NCBI GenBank assembly: GCA_900549485.1
Contig: UROG01000039.1
Span: 1-27,046, forward strand
Direction of reading: 5' to 3'
DNA length: 27,046 nt
DNA from: an uncultured Eubacteriales bacterium
GTDB taxonomy: Bacteria; Bacillota; Clostridia; Oscillospirales; Oscillospiraceae
Made by a program: the position numbers and the translations under genes. The notes below the pieces were generated by a model. It made no database searches. It was not told the DNA's origin and saw only the letters and a list, made by a program, of their open reading frames with translations. Within the stretch, counting starts at the first letter, position 1. Each line of letters opens with the position of its first letter. Below are positions 15,173 through 22,988 of this stretch, one piece after another.

Positions 15173-15907
15173 ATGAACTCGTTTTTTTCGCTTTATGACG
15201 CAATAATTGAAAATATCCCGCACGGCGCGGTCATTGACCGCACGGCACGGGGGGAACGCTGGTCGGCGGCGCTTGGCGGAGGAAAGATCGGCATCGCCAT
15301 GAGCACCGAGGGGGAGAGTATAGCGCCCGTGTTTCCGGCGGGGCTTGAAGGGATGGATATAAAGGACGCCGCAAGCGCCGTGAAAAGCTGGAATCTGCGC
15401 GAGGCGGGGCTTGCCCTTGCCGCGGCGAATCTCTGGTATAATACAAAAGAGCGCATGGAAGCTCTCACCTGTGAGGAACCGGCTGAAAATTACTGTACCG
15501 CGGGGCTTGATATCAAGGGCAAAACGGTAGCCGCGATCGGGCATCTGAAGATGACCGAACAGATACACCGCGAGGCGGCGCAGATATATATAATCGAGCG
15601 TGCGCCGCAGAGCGGGGACTATCCCGACAGCGCCTGCGATTATATACTGCCGCAATGCGATATAGTGCTGATAACGGGAAACGCGATAGTGAACAAAACC
15701 CTTCCCCACCTGCTTTCACTGTGCGAAAACGCCTGCACCATACTCATAGGCCCGTCCGTGCCTATGTGTCCTGCGCTCCTTGACTGCGGGATCGACAGGC
15801 TTGCCGGTCTTGCCGTTACGGATGCGGAAGCGATGCTCAAAAAAGTCGAGGACGGTTCACGCGGAACACCGTACATTTACGGGAAGAGCTGGCTGTTGAA
15901 AAGATAG
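15173..15907 (+). CDS. DUF364/DUF4213-type Rossmann-like protein
   Basis: The product has 244 residues. The N-terminal part (about 1-85) fits DUF4213 (FFSLYDAIIENIPHG ... GKIGIAMST, LREAGLALAAANLWYN). The C-terminal part (about 105-235) fits the DUF364 Rossmann-like domain (GKTVAAIGHLKMTEQI, DYILPQCDIVLITGNAIVNKTLPHLL, ILIGPSVPMCPALLDCGID). Members are often called putative heavy-metal chelation or corrinoid-related proteins, but biochemical evidence is thin. I chose the ATG at 15173, preceded by GAGGGG with a short spacer; the frame's earlier TTG has no ribosome site. It is the first gene of a probable two-gene unit with the XRE regulator 100 bases downstream. There is no metal transporter or corrinoid gene nearby to settle its role. 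Confidence 0.8.
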   Translation: MNSFFSLYDAIIENIPHGAVIDRTARGERWSAALGGGKIGIAMSTEGESIAPVFPAGLEGMDIKDAASAVKSWNLREAGLALAAANLWYNTKERMEALTCEEPAENYCTAGLDIKGKTVAAIGHLKMTEQIHREAAQIYIIERAPQSGDYPDSACDYILPQCDIVLITGNAIVNKTLPHLLSLCENACTILIGPSVPMCPALLDCGIDRLAGLAVTDAEAMLKKVEDGSRGTPYIYGKSWLLKR

Positions 15908-16007
15908 GCGCACCCGCCGGAAATTCCGGGACAGCATGGCGCGGCGGAGAGAATATAACGGCGGCAGATGCTGTGACAAAGAACATATAAAGGAGAACGC
16001 AATAATT

Positions 16008-16460
16008 ATGACTTCAATTTCAAAGAGAATAGAACAGCTTCGCGGTAAAAAGGGACTCAGCCGTCCGGCGCTTGCCGCGGCGCTCGGCTTTCCCAAAACG
16101 TCGATAGAAAAGTTCGAGACGGGACGTCTCACTCCGAATCAGGAGCAGCAGAAAGCGCTGGCGGCATTTTTCGGCGTTTCGGCAGAATATCTGCGCGGCG
16201 GATCGGACGACCCCGCCGCGATGGACAGCTGGCTGAACGGTGAGCTTCCCGAGGAGGAGCCGCCCGCCGTTCCTTCCGCACCGAAAAGAACGGTTGTCGC
16301 AAGCGCCGAAAGCCGCAATAACGACAGTGCGCCGCTGACTGCCATGCTGAAAAGCGAGGCGTTCAAGGCGCTTGTGCGTGAAACCGTTGTTGAGGTGCTG
16401 AACTCCAAGGAGGGGCGTCAGATGATCGCAAAAGCGGTAAAAAGCGAACTCATAAAATGA
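16008..16460 (+). CDS. XRE-family helix-turn-helix regulator
   Basis: The product has 150 residues. Residues 5-60 form a Cro/C1-type HTH (ISKRIEQLRGKKGLSRPALA, GFPKTSIEKFETGRLTP, QKALAAFFGVSAEYLRGG). A Pro/Glu-rich linker follows, then a C-terminal helical part of about 40 residues (LKSEAFKALVRETVVEVLNS, GRQMIAKAVKSELIK), possibly for oligomerisation. I chose the ATG at 16008: AAAGGAG lies 12 bases upstream, a slightly long spacing, and the HTH starts immediately. It probably shares the promoter of the DUF364 gene. Its target is unknown; the CCACG-AAG-CGTGG dyad in the divergent lipoprotein promoter is one candidate by proximity. Confidence 0.88.
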   Translation: MTSISKRIEQLRGKKGLSRPALAAALGFPKTSIEKFETGRLTPNQEQQKALAAFFGVSAEYLRGGSDDPAAMDSWLNGELPEEEPPAVPSAPKRTVVASAESRNNDSAPLTAMLKSEAFKALVRETVVEVLNSKEGRQMIAKAVKSELIK

Positions 16461-16464
16461 AAAT

Positions 16465-16499
16465 ATCCCCAACTGCCGTAATTTGAAGCAGTTGGGGAT
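16465..16499. terminator. 12-bp hairpin terminator after the XRE gene
   Basis: ATCCCCAACTGC (16465-16476) pairs perfectly with GCAGTTGGGGAT (16488-16499) around an 11-base loop, 4 bases after the XRE stop. The T-rich flank (ATTTTCATTTTA) is on the minus-strand side, so it may end transcripts from both directions. Confidence 0.7.
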
Positions 16500-16568
16500 T
16501 TGCATATCGAAAAAAGAGCCTTGCAAAGCTGCACGCAGGCGAACGGCAGAGACACAGCGCCCCCTGCG

Positions 16569-16622
16569 GGATTCTTGTCAAAACCCTCGCGTAGAATCCT
16601 TGACGAGCGCTTTGCTCTGTCA
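16569..16622 (-). other. Tandem hairpins at the 3' end of the first dehydrogenase gene
   Basis: On the minus strand, bases 16622-16601 fold as TGAC-a-GAGC / GCTC-GTCA and include the stop codon of the dehydrogenase. A second stem pairs GGATTCT (16599-16593) with AGAATCC (16575-16569). The area 16500-16619 contains no ORF that I can support. The function may be transcript-end structure or part of an intergenic repeat; I cannot tell from one copy. Confidence 0.35.
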
Positions 16623-17978
16623 CTCTTCCGTTTTTATACGTGCGATCACGCGGTCAGAAAGCTTGTCCATAAGACCGAGGTCGTACACCGTCTGGAAAAC
16701 GGTATAGCGCGGCCGAACCTCCTTGCAGTAGAGGAAGGTGTCCTTAAGGAGAGCATCGTCAATATTGATCTGCGCGGGAGAATAGGGGCAGCCGATGTCC
16801 TTCAGCAGCGCACGAAGAGAAGCGGACGACGGAACCGTTTGCAGCTGTGTGCGCACAGCGTCCCAATTGCGCTCCATGCTGTCGATACGGCGCAGTCTGC
16901 CGTCGATGGCGTTCTTGCCGACACGGTTTTCAAGGGCGATTACCTCATCCGCCGCAGCGCCGTAATGCTCACGGATAGCCTTTTCCCATGCCTCGTGATC
17001 GTACCTCACGGCGTCGGCACGCGCCGCGTCAAAGTCAACGTTTTCCTTTAGAAGCTCTTCGATCAGCATCAGCACAAGCACTGTGCCGACTGCGACTTGT
17101 TCGCCGTGCATGGCGGGACGCTCCCCGCGCTGCTCAATAATGGTTTCCCAATAGTGCGACATGTGGTGTTCCGCACCGGAGGCGGGACGGGAATCGCCGT
17201 AAAGACTTATTGCCGCGCCGGAGAGGACAAGTCCGCGCATTATGCTGCCGAGTGTTTCGGGATCGCGCTCCTTTATTTTCGGCGCTTCCTTCATTACGTC
17301 TGCGACACATTCGCGCACAAGGCGGGTAATGTTGGCGCAGTAATGCTCGCCGTTTATTATGCGTGCAAGCTCCCAATCGTTGAGGCATGTGACCTTGCCG
17401 ATAAGATCGCCGAAGCCGGCAACGGTCATACGGTACGGCGCGGTTTTCAGAATGTCGGTATCGCCGATTATGACCTCGGTGCAGTGCGCCGGCATGGTCG
17501 CTTTCAGACTGTTGATGTTCATTATGCCTATGGAAGCGGCAAACCCGTCCATAGGCGCACCGGTTGCGACGGTAAAGCAGGGCAGCTTCAGTTTGAAGCT
17601 TGAGTAGCGCGTCATATCCGTGATAGAGCCGGTGCCAACGCCGATGATAAGGTCGCATCCGTCAGGAATGTTTATGACGATTTCGCCGAGTGTCGCTTCG
17701 TCAAATCCAAGATGCGTGAGCGTGTGTACCGCCGCGCTTACCCCCGCAGCCTCCAGCATTTCACCGCAGCGCTTTCCGGCGATATTATAGGTGATGCCGT
17801 CGCACAGGATGAGCGGCTTTTTGTAGCCGAATTTTTTCACATAATCCGGAAGCGTATTCAGCGCGCCCGCGCCTATCTCTACGCCCTTTATGGGGACATA
17901 ATGCGTCCTTCCGCAATCGCATTGCAATTCAACGTCAAGATATCTGCCGATCTCCTGCGGCTTTTCATACATTTTCAT
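16620..17978 (-). CDS. sn-Glycerol-1-phosphate dehydrogenase-like protein (AraM/EgsA family), copy 1
   Basis: The product is an NAD(P)- and metal-dependent dehydrogenase of 452 residues in the iron-containing-alcohol/G1P dehydrogenase superfamily; known members interconvert G1P and DHAP. An N-terminal C20-x-C22-GRT-H26 motif precedes the Rossmann lobe. The nucleotide loop is GVGTGSITDMTRY (113-125), then TGAPMDGFAASIG. Metal-ligand candidates are D191 (AGFGDLIGK), H271/H272/H275 (RPASGAEHHMSHYWE) and H291 (PAMHGEQVAVG). The ATG follows GAGG by 8 bases. It lies 22 bases after the HAD gene and shares its operator-linked promoter. It differs from the second copy in the T for H change in the nucleotide loop, so substrate or cofactor use may differ. 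Exact substrate is not proven. Confidence 0.85.
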   Translation of the reverse strand: MKMYEKPQEIGRYLDVELQCDCGRTHYVPIKGVEIGAGALNTLPDYVKKFGYKKPLILCDGITYNIAGKRCGEMLEAAGVSAAVHTLTHLGFDEATLGEIVINIPDGCDLIIGVGTGSITDMTRYSSFKLKLPCFTVATGAPMDGFAASIGIMNINSLKATMPAHCTEVIIGDTDILKTAPYRMTVAGFGDLIGKVTCLNDWELARIINGEHYCANITRLVRECVADVMKEAPKIKERDPETLGSIMRGLVLSGAAISLYGDSRPASGAEHHMSHYWETIIEQRGERPAMHGEQVAVGTVLVLMLIEELLKENVDFDAARADAVRYDHEAWEKAIREHYGAAADEVIALENRVGKNAIDGRLRRIDSMERNWDAVRTQLQTVPSSASLRALLKDIGCPYSPAQINIDDALLKDTFLYCKEVRPRYTVFQTVYDLGLMDKLSDRVIARIKTEE

Positions 17979-18000
17979 TGCATGGCCTCCCAGCCGTAAA

Positions 18001-18726
18001 TTATTTCAGAAAACGGGACATATGCTCCCGCAGAGTTCTGTAATCGTCAATGCAAATAAACTCAAAATCGGACTTATATATGGATTCGTCATTGCCGCCA
18101 AGACCGTAATCGTCGCCGACGTAGACGACATTGCCGTGCTCCAGACCGTGATCCTTGCAGTATTTATCCAGCGCGTAGTATTTGTTGTAAGGGTACGGGG
18201 CAAAGTCGAATGAGGAGGAGCCGCCGACAAATACGGTGTAGTCGCTGAATGTCTCTTTTACATCGTCGTAAAATGCGCGGCGCTTTTTCCTGTCGGGGTC
18301 GAAGCTCAGCTTGTCCTCGATAGCCGCTTTTGTGCCGAGAAGAGGAAATGTGACGCAGCCGGAAACGTGGTATTCCACGTTGTCGCCGACATAATCGGTG
18401 TAGCCGTAGCGCTCTCTCAACTGCGTTATACGCGCAACGACGCTTTCCCTGTCGCATGGGAGACGCATATCGAAAACGGTATCCAGATCGTGCGTTTCGC
18501 GGTTATAGGTGCAGTACTGCATCCCGTAGTTGCCGATGATGTCGATCGGGTAGTGTTCCATCTGGTCAAATATCCTGCGGCACTGACCGGCCCCGATCAT
18601 AAGAAGCTTATAGCGCTTGCCAAGCTCGTCGAGAAGCGCACGGTTCTCAGAGTGCAAATGCGTTTTGTGCTGGGTAAGCGTACCGTCCAGATCGAAACTG
18701 ATCAGCTTTATTTCTTTTTCGCTCAA
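18001..18726 (-). CDS. HAD-family phosphatase (Cof/phosphomannomutase-like, IIB type)
   Basis: The 241-residue protein has motif I ISFDLDGTLTQHK (10-22), motif II MIGAGQCRR, a C2 cap at about 85-180 (YGYTDYVGDNVEYHVSGCVTF, FSDYTVFVGGSSSFDF) and motif IV VVYVGDDYGLGGNDES (about 196-211), typical of HAD subclass IIB. It should hydrolyse a small phosphorylated metabolite in the cytosol. The start is a TTG at 18724-18726; an in-frame stop lies three codons upstream and no ATG exists before motif I. Its promoter carries the operator shared with the ABC operon, which places it in the same regulon. A role in removing phosphate from an imported polyol phosphate, or in repairing a toxic phosphate, is inference. 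Confidence 0.85.
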   Translation of the reverse strand: MSEKEIKLISFDLDGTLTQHKTHLHSENRALLDELGKRYKLLMIGAGQCRRIFDQMEHYPIDIIGNYGMQYCTYNRETHDLDTVFDMRLPCDRESVVARITQLRERYGYTDYVGDNVEYHVSGCVTFPLLGTKAAIEDKLSFDPDRKKRRAFYDDVKETFSDYTVFVGGSSSFDFAPYPYNKYYALDKYCKDHGLEHGNVVYVGDDYGLGGNDESIYKSDFEFICIDDYRTLREHMSRFLK

Positions 18727-18834
18727 AATAAATCACAACTCTCTTTCGTGCCGGATAGCCCCGGAAATTATGACAAATAGCTCAAAACACCGCGCATTTG
18801 CCGGAGAAAGCACGGCGCCATATGTTCAATGAGC

Positions 18835-18863
18835 ATTTTACAACAGACGTGCCGGCATTGCAA
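18835..18863 (-). promoter_or_regulatory. Promoter of the HAD-dehydrogenase operon
   Basis: Minus strand: TTGCAA (18858-18863), 17 bases, TAAAAT (18835-18840). Hexamers and spacing align exactly with the ABC-operon promoter at 24422-24450 when the two 35-base operators are superimposed (constant offset 5587), while the 17-base spacers are unrelated. The predicted leader is about 100 bases. Confidence 0.65.
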
Positions 18864-18867
18864 TACA

Positions 18868-18902
18868 TGGCGCTGATATTGAAAAACGTTCAAAAACGCT
18901 CA
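18868..18902. promoter_or_regulatory. Operator copy A of the putative phospho-polyol regulon
   Basis: 35 bases matching 24455-24489 at 30 positions. The core 18879-18893 is a perfect dyad TTGAA-AAACG-TTCAA. The other copy reads TTGAT-AAACA-ATCAA, so both arms changed together. The outer half begins TGGCGCT next to the -35 box. It lies 15 bases upstream of the HAD promoter -35 (dyad) and outside the upstream ABC transcript, which ends at 18936. Confidence 0.72.
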
Positions 18903-18935
18903 TGCTAAAAAGCCCTGCAAAATCCCGCAGACAGC

Positions 18936-18969
18936 AAAAAACAAGTCCGCCGGAGCGGACTTGTTTTTT
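18936..18969 (-). terminator. Rho-independent terminator of the ABC operon
   Basis: Perfect 15-bp stem (18936-18950 with 18955-18969) around CGGA, with the core ACAAGTCCGC and a TTTTTT run on the minus strand. It begins 14 bases after the binding-protein stop and separates the ABC operon from the HAD-dehydrogenase operon. Confidence 0.93.
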
Positions 18970-18982
18970 GCTGGAATATTGA

Positions 18983-20125
18983 TCAGCCCTGAACAGATGC
19001 AAGGTGCTCGTTCCACTTTGCAAGAAGGTCAGCCTTCTGAGCGGTCAGAGTGGGAACATCACGGGTGACCCATGTGATGTCGCTGGAAGCCTTGAGCCAT
19101 GCATTCTCGGGAGAGGTGTAGTTTGCGTTGGTGAAGCGGAGAGTGCCTTCCATGTACTCAGCCATTGCGCTCTGGCCTTCTGCGGAGCAGACCCAGTTAA
19201 CAAATGCCTTTGCAGCTGCCATGTGAGGAGCGCCCTTGATGACTGCAACGCCGAATGCGGAAGCGGAAGTACCGTTGGAGGGGTAACGAACCTCGGTAAC
19301 GGCCTCGGTGCCGAGCTCTGCCGCGCTCTGGTTGAGCTTGATAGCGCCGTCTTCGTAGGTCAGACCTACAACGTACTCACCGTCGGAAACGGAGTTGAAG
19401 CAAACGGAGGACTTTTCAACAACGACAACGTTCTCAAGGAGCTTGTCGATGTAATCCCAGGATTCCTGAGTGTCAATGCCGTAAACGGAGAAGATGTTGC
19501 AGAGGTTGTTCCATGCAGCGGAGGAGCTGTTGGGGTCGGAGATGACGATCTTGCCCTTGAGTGCGGGATCAAGCAGATCTTCGTAGGACTGGATGTTCAG
19601 ACCAAGCTCCTTCTCGAGCTGGGTGTTGACGCAGAAGCAGACGGTGGAGAGGTGATCCATGCTGTAAAGTCCGTTGGGGGTGCTGTAACCCTCAAGGGAT
19701 TCGTCGTCATGGATGGAAACCCACTCTTCAAAGATGTCCTTGTATTTGTCGCCGTCGGAATCGGCAAGACCGCCCCAGGTAACGTCGCCCTGAGGATTGC
19801 CGGCTTCGGCCTGGATCTTTGCGGTGAACTCACCGGCGGAACCGGAAATGACCTCGATCTCGATGTCGGGATAAACTTCCGCAAAGCAGGTCTTGAGAGC
19901 GTCAAGGTCAGCTTCGGTCATGGAGGAGTAGAGGACGAGGGTGTTGCCCAGGTCTTCCTTTGCTGCTTCCTCGGCGGGAGCTGCTTCTTCAGCGGGAGCT
20001 GCTTCTTCGGCAGGGGCTGCTTCTTCGGCAGGAGCTGCTTCCTCGGCGGGAGCCTTTGTCTCGCCGCATGCGCACAGTGCAAAAATCATGCAGAGTGCCA
20101 TAATGAGTGCAAGGATTTTTTTCAT
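18983..20125 (-). CDS. ABC transporter substrate-binding lipoprotein (FbpA/AfuA-type)
   Basis: The precursor has 380 residues. The signal peptide MKKILALIMALCMIFA ends in the lipobox LCAC, followed by a linker of five PAEEAA repeats (about 23-54) and a type II periplasmic-binding fold beginning LVLYSSMTEADLDALKTCF. The family was named for ferric-iron binding, but the adjacent tyrosine pair that binds iron in FbpA is absent anywhere in this protein. In the related AfuABC system the ligand is a sugar phosphate (established for Actinobacillus AfuA), so a phosphorylated organic ligand is more likely. The ATG at 20125 has AGGAG 7 bases upstream; the longer frame runs into the permease gene. It is the last gene before a strong terminator. 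Confidence 0.88.
   Translation of the reverse strand: MKKILALIMALCMIFALCACGETKAPAEEAAPAEEAAPAEEAAPAEEAAPAEEAAKEDLGNTLVLYSSMTEADLDALKTCFAEVYPDIEIEVISGSAGEFTAKIQAEAGNPQGDVTWGGLADSDGDKYKDIFEEWVSIHDDESLEGYSTPNGLYSMDHLSTVCFCVNTQLEKELGLNIQSYEDLLDPALKGKIVISDPNSSSAAWNNLCNIFSVYGIDTQESWDYIDKLLENVVVVEKSSVCFNSVSDGEYVVGLTYEDGAIKLNQSAAELGTEAVTEVRYPSNGTSASAFGVAVIKGAPHMAAAKAFVNWVCSAEGQSAMAEYMEGTLRFTNANYTSPENAWLKASSDITWVTRDVPTLTAQKADLLAKWNEHLASVQG
19962..20051 (-). repeat. Five tandem 18-base repeats encoding PAEEAA
   Basis: The unit is GCTGCTTCTTCGGCAGGA with synonymous variants at third positions. It encodes the acidic linker between lipid anchor and binding domain. The near-identical units suggest expansion by slippage; copy number may vary between strains. 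Confidence 0.9.
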
Positions 20126-20178
20126 TTTGGTTCTCCTTATAAAATATATTCCCGGATGCTTGCGCATCAGTGTGGGCA

Positions 20179-21831
20179 TCAGATCTGGATATCGTCTTCG
20201 GACTTGCTTATCGCCATGTACAGGAACAGGCTCAGCGCGGTAATGACGGTGAGGATGGCCGCGAACGCCGCTGCCGTACCGTATTCACCGCGGCCTATGT
20301 AGATATAAGCCTGCATGGTGAGGGTCGTGGTTTTGTTGCTGTAAAGTATGACGGAGCTTGAAAGCTCTGTGACAATGGCGACCCAGCTGAGAATAGCGCC
20401 GGAGAGGATACCGTTGGACATCATGGGTACGGTGATCTTGGCGAACGTCTTGAACTTTGACGCGCCGAGGCTTATCGCCGCTTCTTCGATACTTATCGGG
20501 ATCTGCATCAGCGTTGCCGTTGCAGAACGTATCGTGTACGGCATACGCCGTATTGCAAAGGACATTATCATGATCGTCATGGTGCCGGTAAGCGCAACGG
20601 GCTTGGAGCCGTATGCGATCAGCAGTGCGATACCGATGACCGCGCCGGGCATTATATAGGGCAGCATGGCGATGGTATCGAGCGAGTGGTTGAGAGTGCT
20701 GTTGCGGCGCACGACAAGATACGCCAGGACAACGGCGATGACGATGATGACCGCAAGGGCGATAATGCCCATAAGCAGCGTGTTGCGCGATGCAAGAACG
20801 AGCTTTTTCTTAATGGCGCTCTGATAATTTACGAGCGAGTAGCCGACGCCGAAAAGCGAACCCTTGCTGTTGCGGAAGCTGAGATAGATAATATACAGCT
20901 GCGGGAGGATGGCAACGGCGCACAGCACATAGCAGTACAGATGCATAAGGAAGCCGGCAATACCCTTTGCTTCCTTTTTCTCGACCGGATGCAGGGTGTT
21001 GATCGAGAATTTGAAGCGGCCGGTGGCCCATTTTTGCAGGAAGAATATGATCGCGGTGACAAGAACTGCGATTATGGCAAGCGCGGCGGCAAAGTTGTAG
21101 TTCGCGCCGTTTTCGCCGAGGTACTCGTTATAGAGCAATACGGGGAAGGTCTTGAAGCCTTCGCCGAGAATAGTAGGCGTGCCGAAATCCGCAAAAGCCT
21201 GCATGAACACCATGAGGGTCGCCGCAAGGATCGTGGGCATAGTCAGGTGCAGGACGATTTTGAACATACGCTTCACGCCGGTGCAGCCCATGTTGGCGGA
21301 CGCTTCCATAAGCGTGTTGTCAATGCTTTTGAACGCGCCGTTCATATAGATGAATACCAGCGGGAAGAATTTGAGCGTCTGGGAAAGGGCGATGCCGCCG
21401 AAACCGTATATACTCGGCATGGTAATTCCGAGAGCTGATTTCATGAACTTTGTTATGACGCCGCCGCGCCCCAGAAGCATGACCCACGAGTACGCGCCCA
21501 GAAACGGGGCGGACATACAGCAGAGGATACTTACGACAAAGAGTATCTTTGCACCCTTGAGCTTATAGAATGCGTAGAAATAAGCGAAGGGGATACCTAT
21601 AACAAGCGTCAGAAGCGTGACGAAAACAGTAATTTTAAAGGAATTGTATATTGTATCTACATAATAGCTGCTGCCGAAGAACTTTTCAAACTGTTCCCAT
21701 GAAAAGCTCCCGTCCGGCATGATGACGGCCTGCTTGATAACGCCGAACATCGGGTAGATAAGGACGGCGACAAACAGCAGCAAAAGCAGCACGGAGACGA
21801 TCAGCCATCCGTCAAAACGTTTTTTTGCCAT
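20179..21831 (-). CDS. ABC transporter permease, two fused MetI-type domains
   Basis: This polytopic protein of 550 residues has two permease domains in one chain, as in FbpB/AfuB-type importers. The first half (about 1-275) ends its core with the EAA loop EASANMGCTGVKRMFKIVLHL; the second half (about 290-545) has EEAAISLGASKFKTFAKITVP. Each EAA loop contacts one nucleotide-binding domain in the cytoplasm. About 12 hydrophobic spans are visible. GGGAGG precedes the ATG by 7 bases. The gene starts 14 bases after the ATPase stop, and the binding-protein gene starts 53 bases after its own stop. The fused form distinguishes it from spermidine-type systems with two permease genes. Confidence 0.93.
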   Translation of the reverse strand: MAKKRFDGWLIVSVLLLLLFVAVLIYPMFGVIKQAVIMPDGSFSWEQFEKFFGSSYYVDTIYNSFKITVFVTLLTLVIGIPFAYFYAFYKLKGAKILFVVSILCCMSAPFLGAYSWVMLLGRGGVITKFMKSALGITMPSIYGFGGIALSQTLKFFPLVFIYMNGAFKSIDNTLMEASANMGCTGVKRMFKIVLHLTMPTILAATLMVFMQAFADFGTPTILGEGFKTFPVLLYNEYLGENGANYNFAAALAIIAVLVTAIIFFLQKWATGRFKFSINTLHPVEKKEAKGIAGFLMHLYCYVLCAVAILPQLYIIYLSFRNSKGSLFGVGYSLVNYQSAIKKKLVLASRNTLLMGIIALAVIIVIAVVLAYLVVRRNSTLNHSLDTIAMLPYIMPGAVIGIALLIAYGSKPVALTGTMTIMIMSFAIRRMPYTIRSATATLMQIPISIEEAAISLGASKFKTFAKITVPMMSNGILSGAILSWVAIVTELSSSVILYSNKTTTLTMQAYIYIGRGEYGTAAAFAAILTVITALSLFLYMAISKSEDDIQI

Positions 21832-21845
21832 AGCCTGTCCTCCCG

Positions 21846-22961
21846 TTATGCCTTTACGCAGTCGTTGCGGACGCCGGTAAGAATGTTTTCGCTGCCGTCG
21901 GCGGAGAAGAGATTGACCTTCTCGGTGTTGATTTTGAGCTTGATCTCGGAACCCGGCTCAATGATGTTGTCGATTGAGGACTCCTGAATGATCTCGACCT
22001 CCTCGCCGGAGGAAAGATGCACGAAGTAATGTGTGTTCAGACCGAGGAAAACGCAGTCGTCCACAACGGCGGAGATACCATCGGTGCTGCTGCGGTCAAG
22101 CAGGAACTCCTCAGGACGCACGGAAAGAACGATGTCCTGATTCTTCTGCTGCTCGGGGCGCACGGTGTCGATCTCGGCACGGTAGCCGGACAGCGTTTCA
22201 AGCCAAGTCTTGCCGTTTTCGGCGATAAGCTTGCCGTTGATGACGTTGGAACGGCCTATAAACGTTGCGACAAAAAGGTTTGCGGGACGCTGATAGATGC
22301 TCTTCGGCGTGCCGACATGCTGGATAACACCGGCGTTCATGACGGCAATACGGTCGGAGACAGCCATAGCCTCTTCCTGATCGTGCGTGACATAAACGGT
22401 GGTGATGCCGACATTGTGCTGTATGTTCTTTATGACCGTGCGCATTTCAACGCGGAGCTTCGCGTCAAGGTTTGAAAGCGGCTCGTCCATCAGAAGAACG
22501 TCCGGCTCGATGCACAGCGCGCGCGCCAGCGCCACGCGCTGCTGCTGACCGCCGGAAAGACGTTCGGGCATACGGTCGGCATACTGATCGATCTGCATGA
22601 GATTCATGAACTTTTCGGACTGTTCCTTGATCTTATCCTTGGGGAACTTTTTGTTTTTCAGACCGAACTCAACATTCTTCCTGACGGTATAGTGCGGGAA
22701 AATGGCATAATTCTGAAAGACCATGCCTATGTTGCGCTTTGCCGGGTCAAGGTCGTTTATGCGCTTTTCGCCGAAATAAAAATCGCCGCCCTCAATGCTG
22801 TTGAAGCCTGCTATCATTCTGAGCAGTGTCGTCTTGCCGCAGCCGGACGGACCAAGCAGCGTAAAAAACTCGCCCTCATGGATGTCCAGATTAAGATCGG
22901 GGATGATGACATTGTCACCGTACTTTTTCAGAGCGTGCTTTATTATGATTTCTTCGCTCAC
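21846..22961 (-). CDS. ABC transporter ATP-binding protein (PotA/FbpC-like, with TOBE domain)
   Basis: The ATPase has 371 residues. Walker A is GPSGCGKTT (37-45), the Q-loop is VFQNYAIFPHY (from 81), the signature is LSGGQQQRVALARAL (135-149), Walker B is VLLMDEPLSNLDA (155-167) and the H-loop is H193 (VTHDQEEAMA). Residues about 240-365 form a TOBE regulatory domain, typical of importers that move organic solutes, polyamines or sugar phosphates. The start is GTG, preceded by AAGGAG at 9 bases. It lies 27 bases after the dehydrogenase stop and 14 before the permease start, so the four genes form one operon. Confidence 0.95.
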   Translation of the reverse strand: MSEEIIIKHALKKYGDNVIIPDLNLDIHEGEFFTLLGPSGCGKTTLLRMIAGFNSIEGGDFYFGEKRINDLDPAKRNIGMVFQNYAIFPHYTVRKNVEFGLKNKKFPKDKIKEQSEKFMNLMQIDQYADRMPERLSGGQQQRVALARALCIEPDVLLMDEPLSNLDAKLRVEMRTVIKNIQHNVGITTVYVTHDQEEAMAVSDRIAVMNAGVIQHVGTPKSIYQRPANLFVATFIGRSNVINGKLIAENGKTWLETLSGYRAEIDTVRPEQQKNQDIVLSVRPEEFLLDRSSTDGISAVVDDCVFLGLNTHYFVHLSSGEEVEIIQESSIDNIIEPGSEIKLKINTEKVNLFSADGSENILTGVRNDCVKA

Positions 22962-22988
22962 TTGTCCTGTCTCCTTTACATGCTTGAT

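Noticed and set aside
18838..19023. Small minus-strand ORF across the terminator and operator
   Set aside because: It spans a strong terminator and the operator and overlaps the end of the binding-protein gene; it has no ribosome site.
19962..20051. CRISPR-like repeat array
   Set aside because: The repeats are contiguous 18-base coding units without spacers and encode a lipoprotein linker.
19004..20302. A 432-codon plus-strand ORF opposite the binding-protein gene
   Set aside because: Its glycine/valine-rich and repetitive product mirrors the biased codons of the lipoprotein, including the tandem repeat; the minus strand has signal peptide, lipobox and operon context.
18983..22961. Iron(III) importer annotation for the ABC genes
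   Set aside because: The iron-binding tyrosine pair is absent and the neighbours concern organic phosphates; kept only as the family name.
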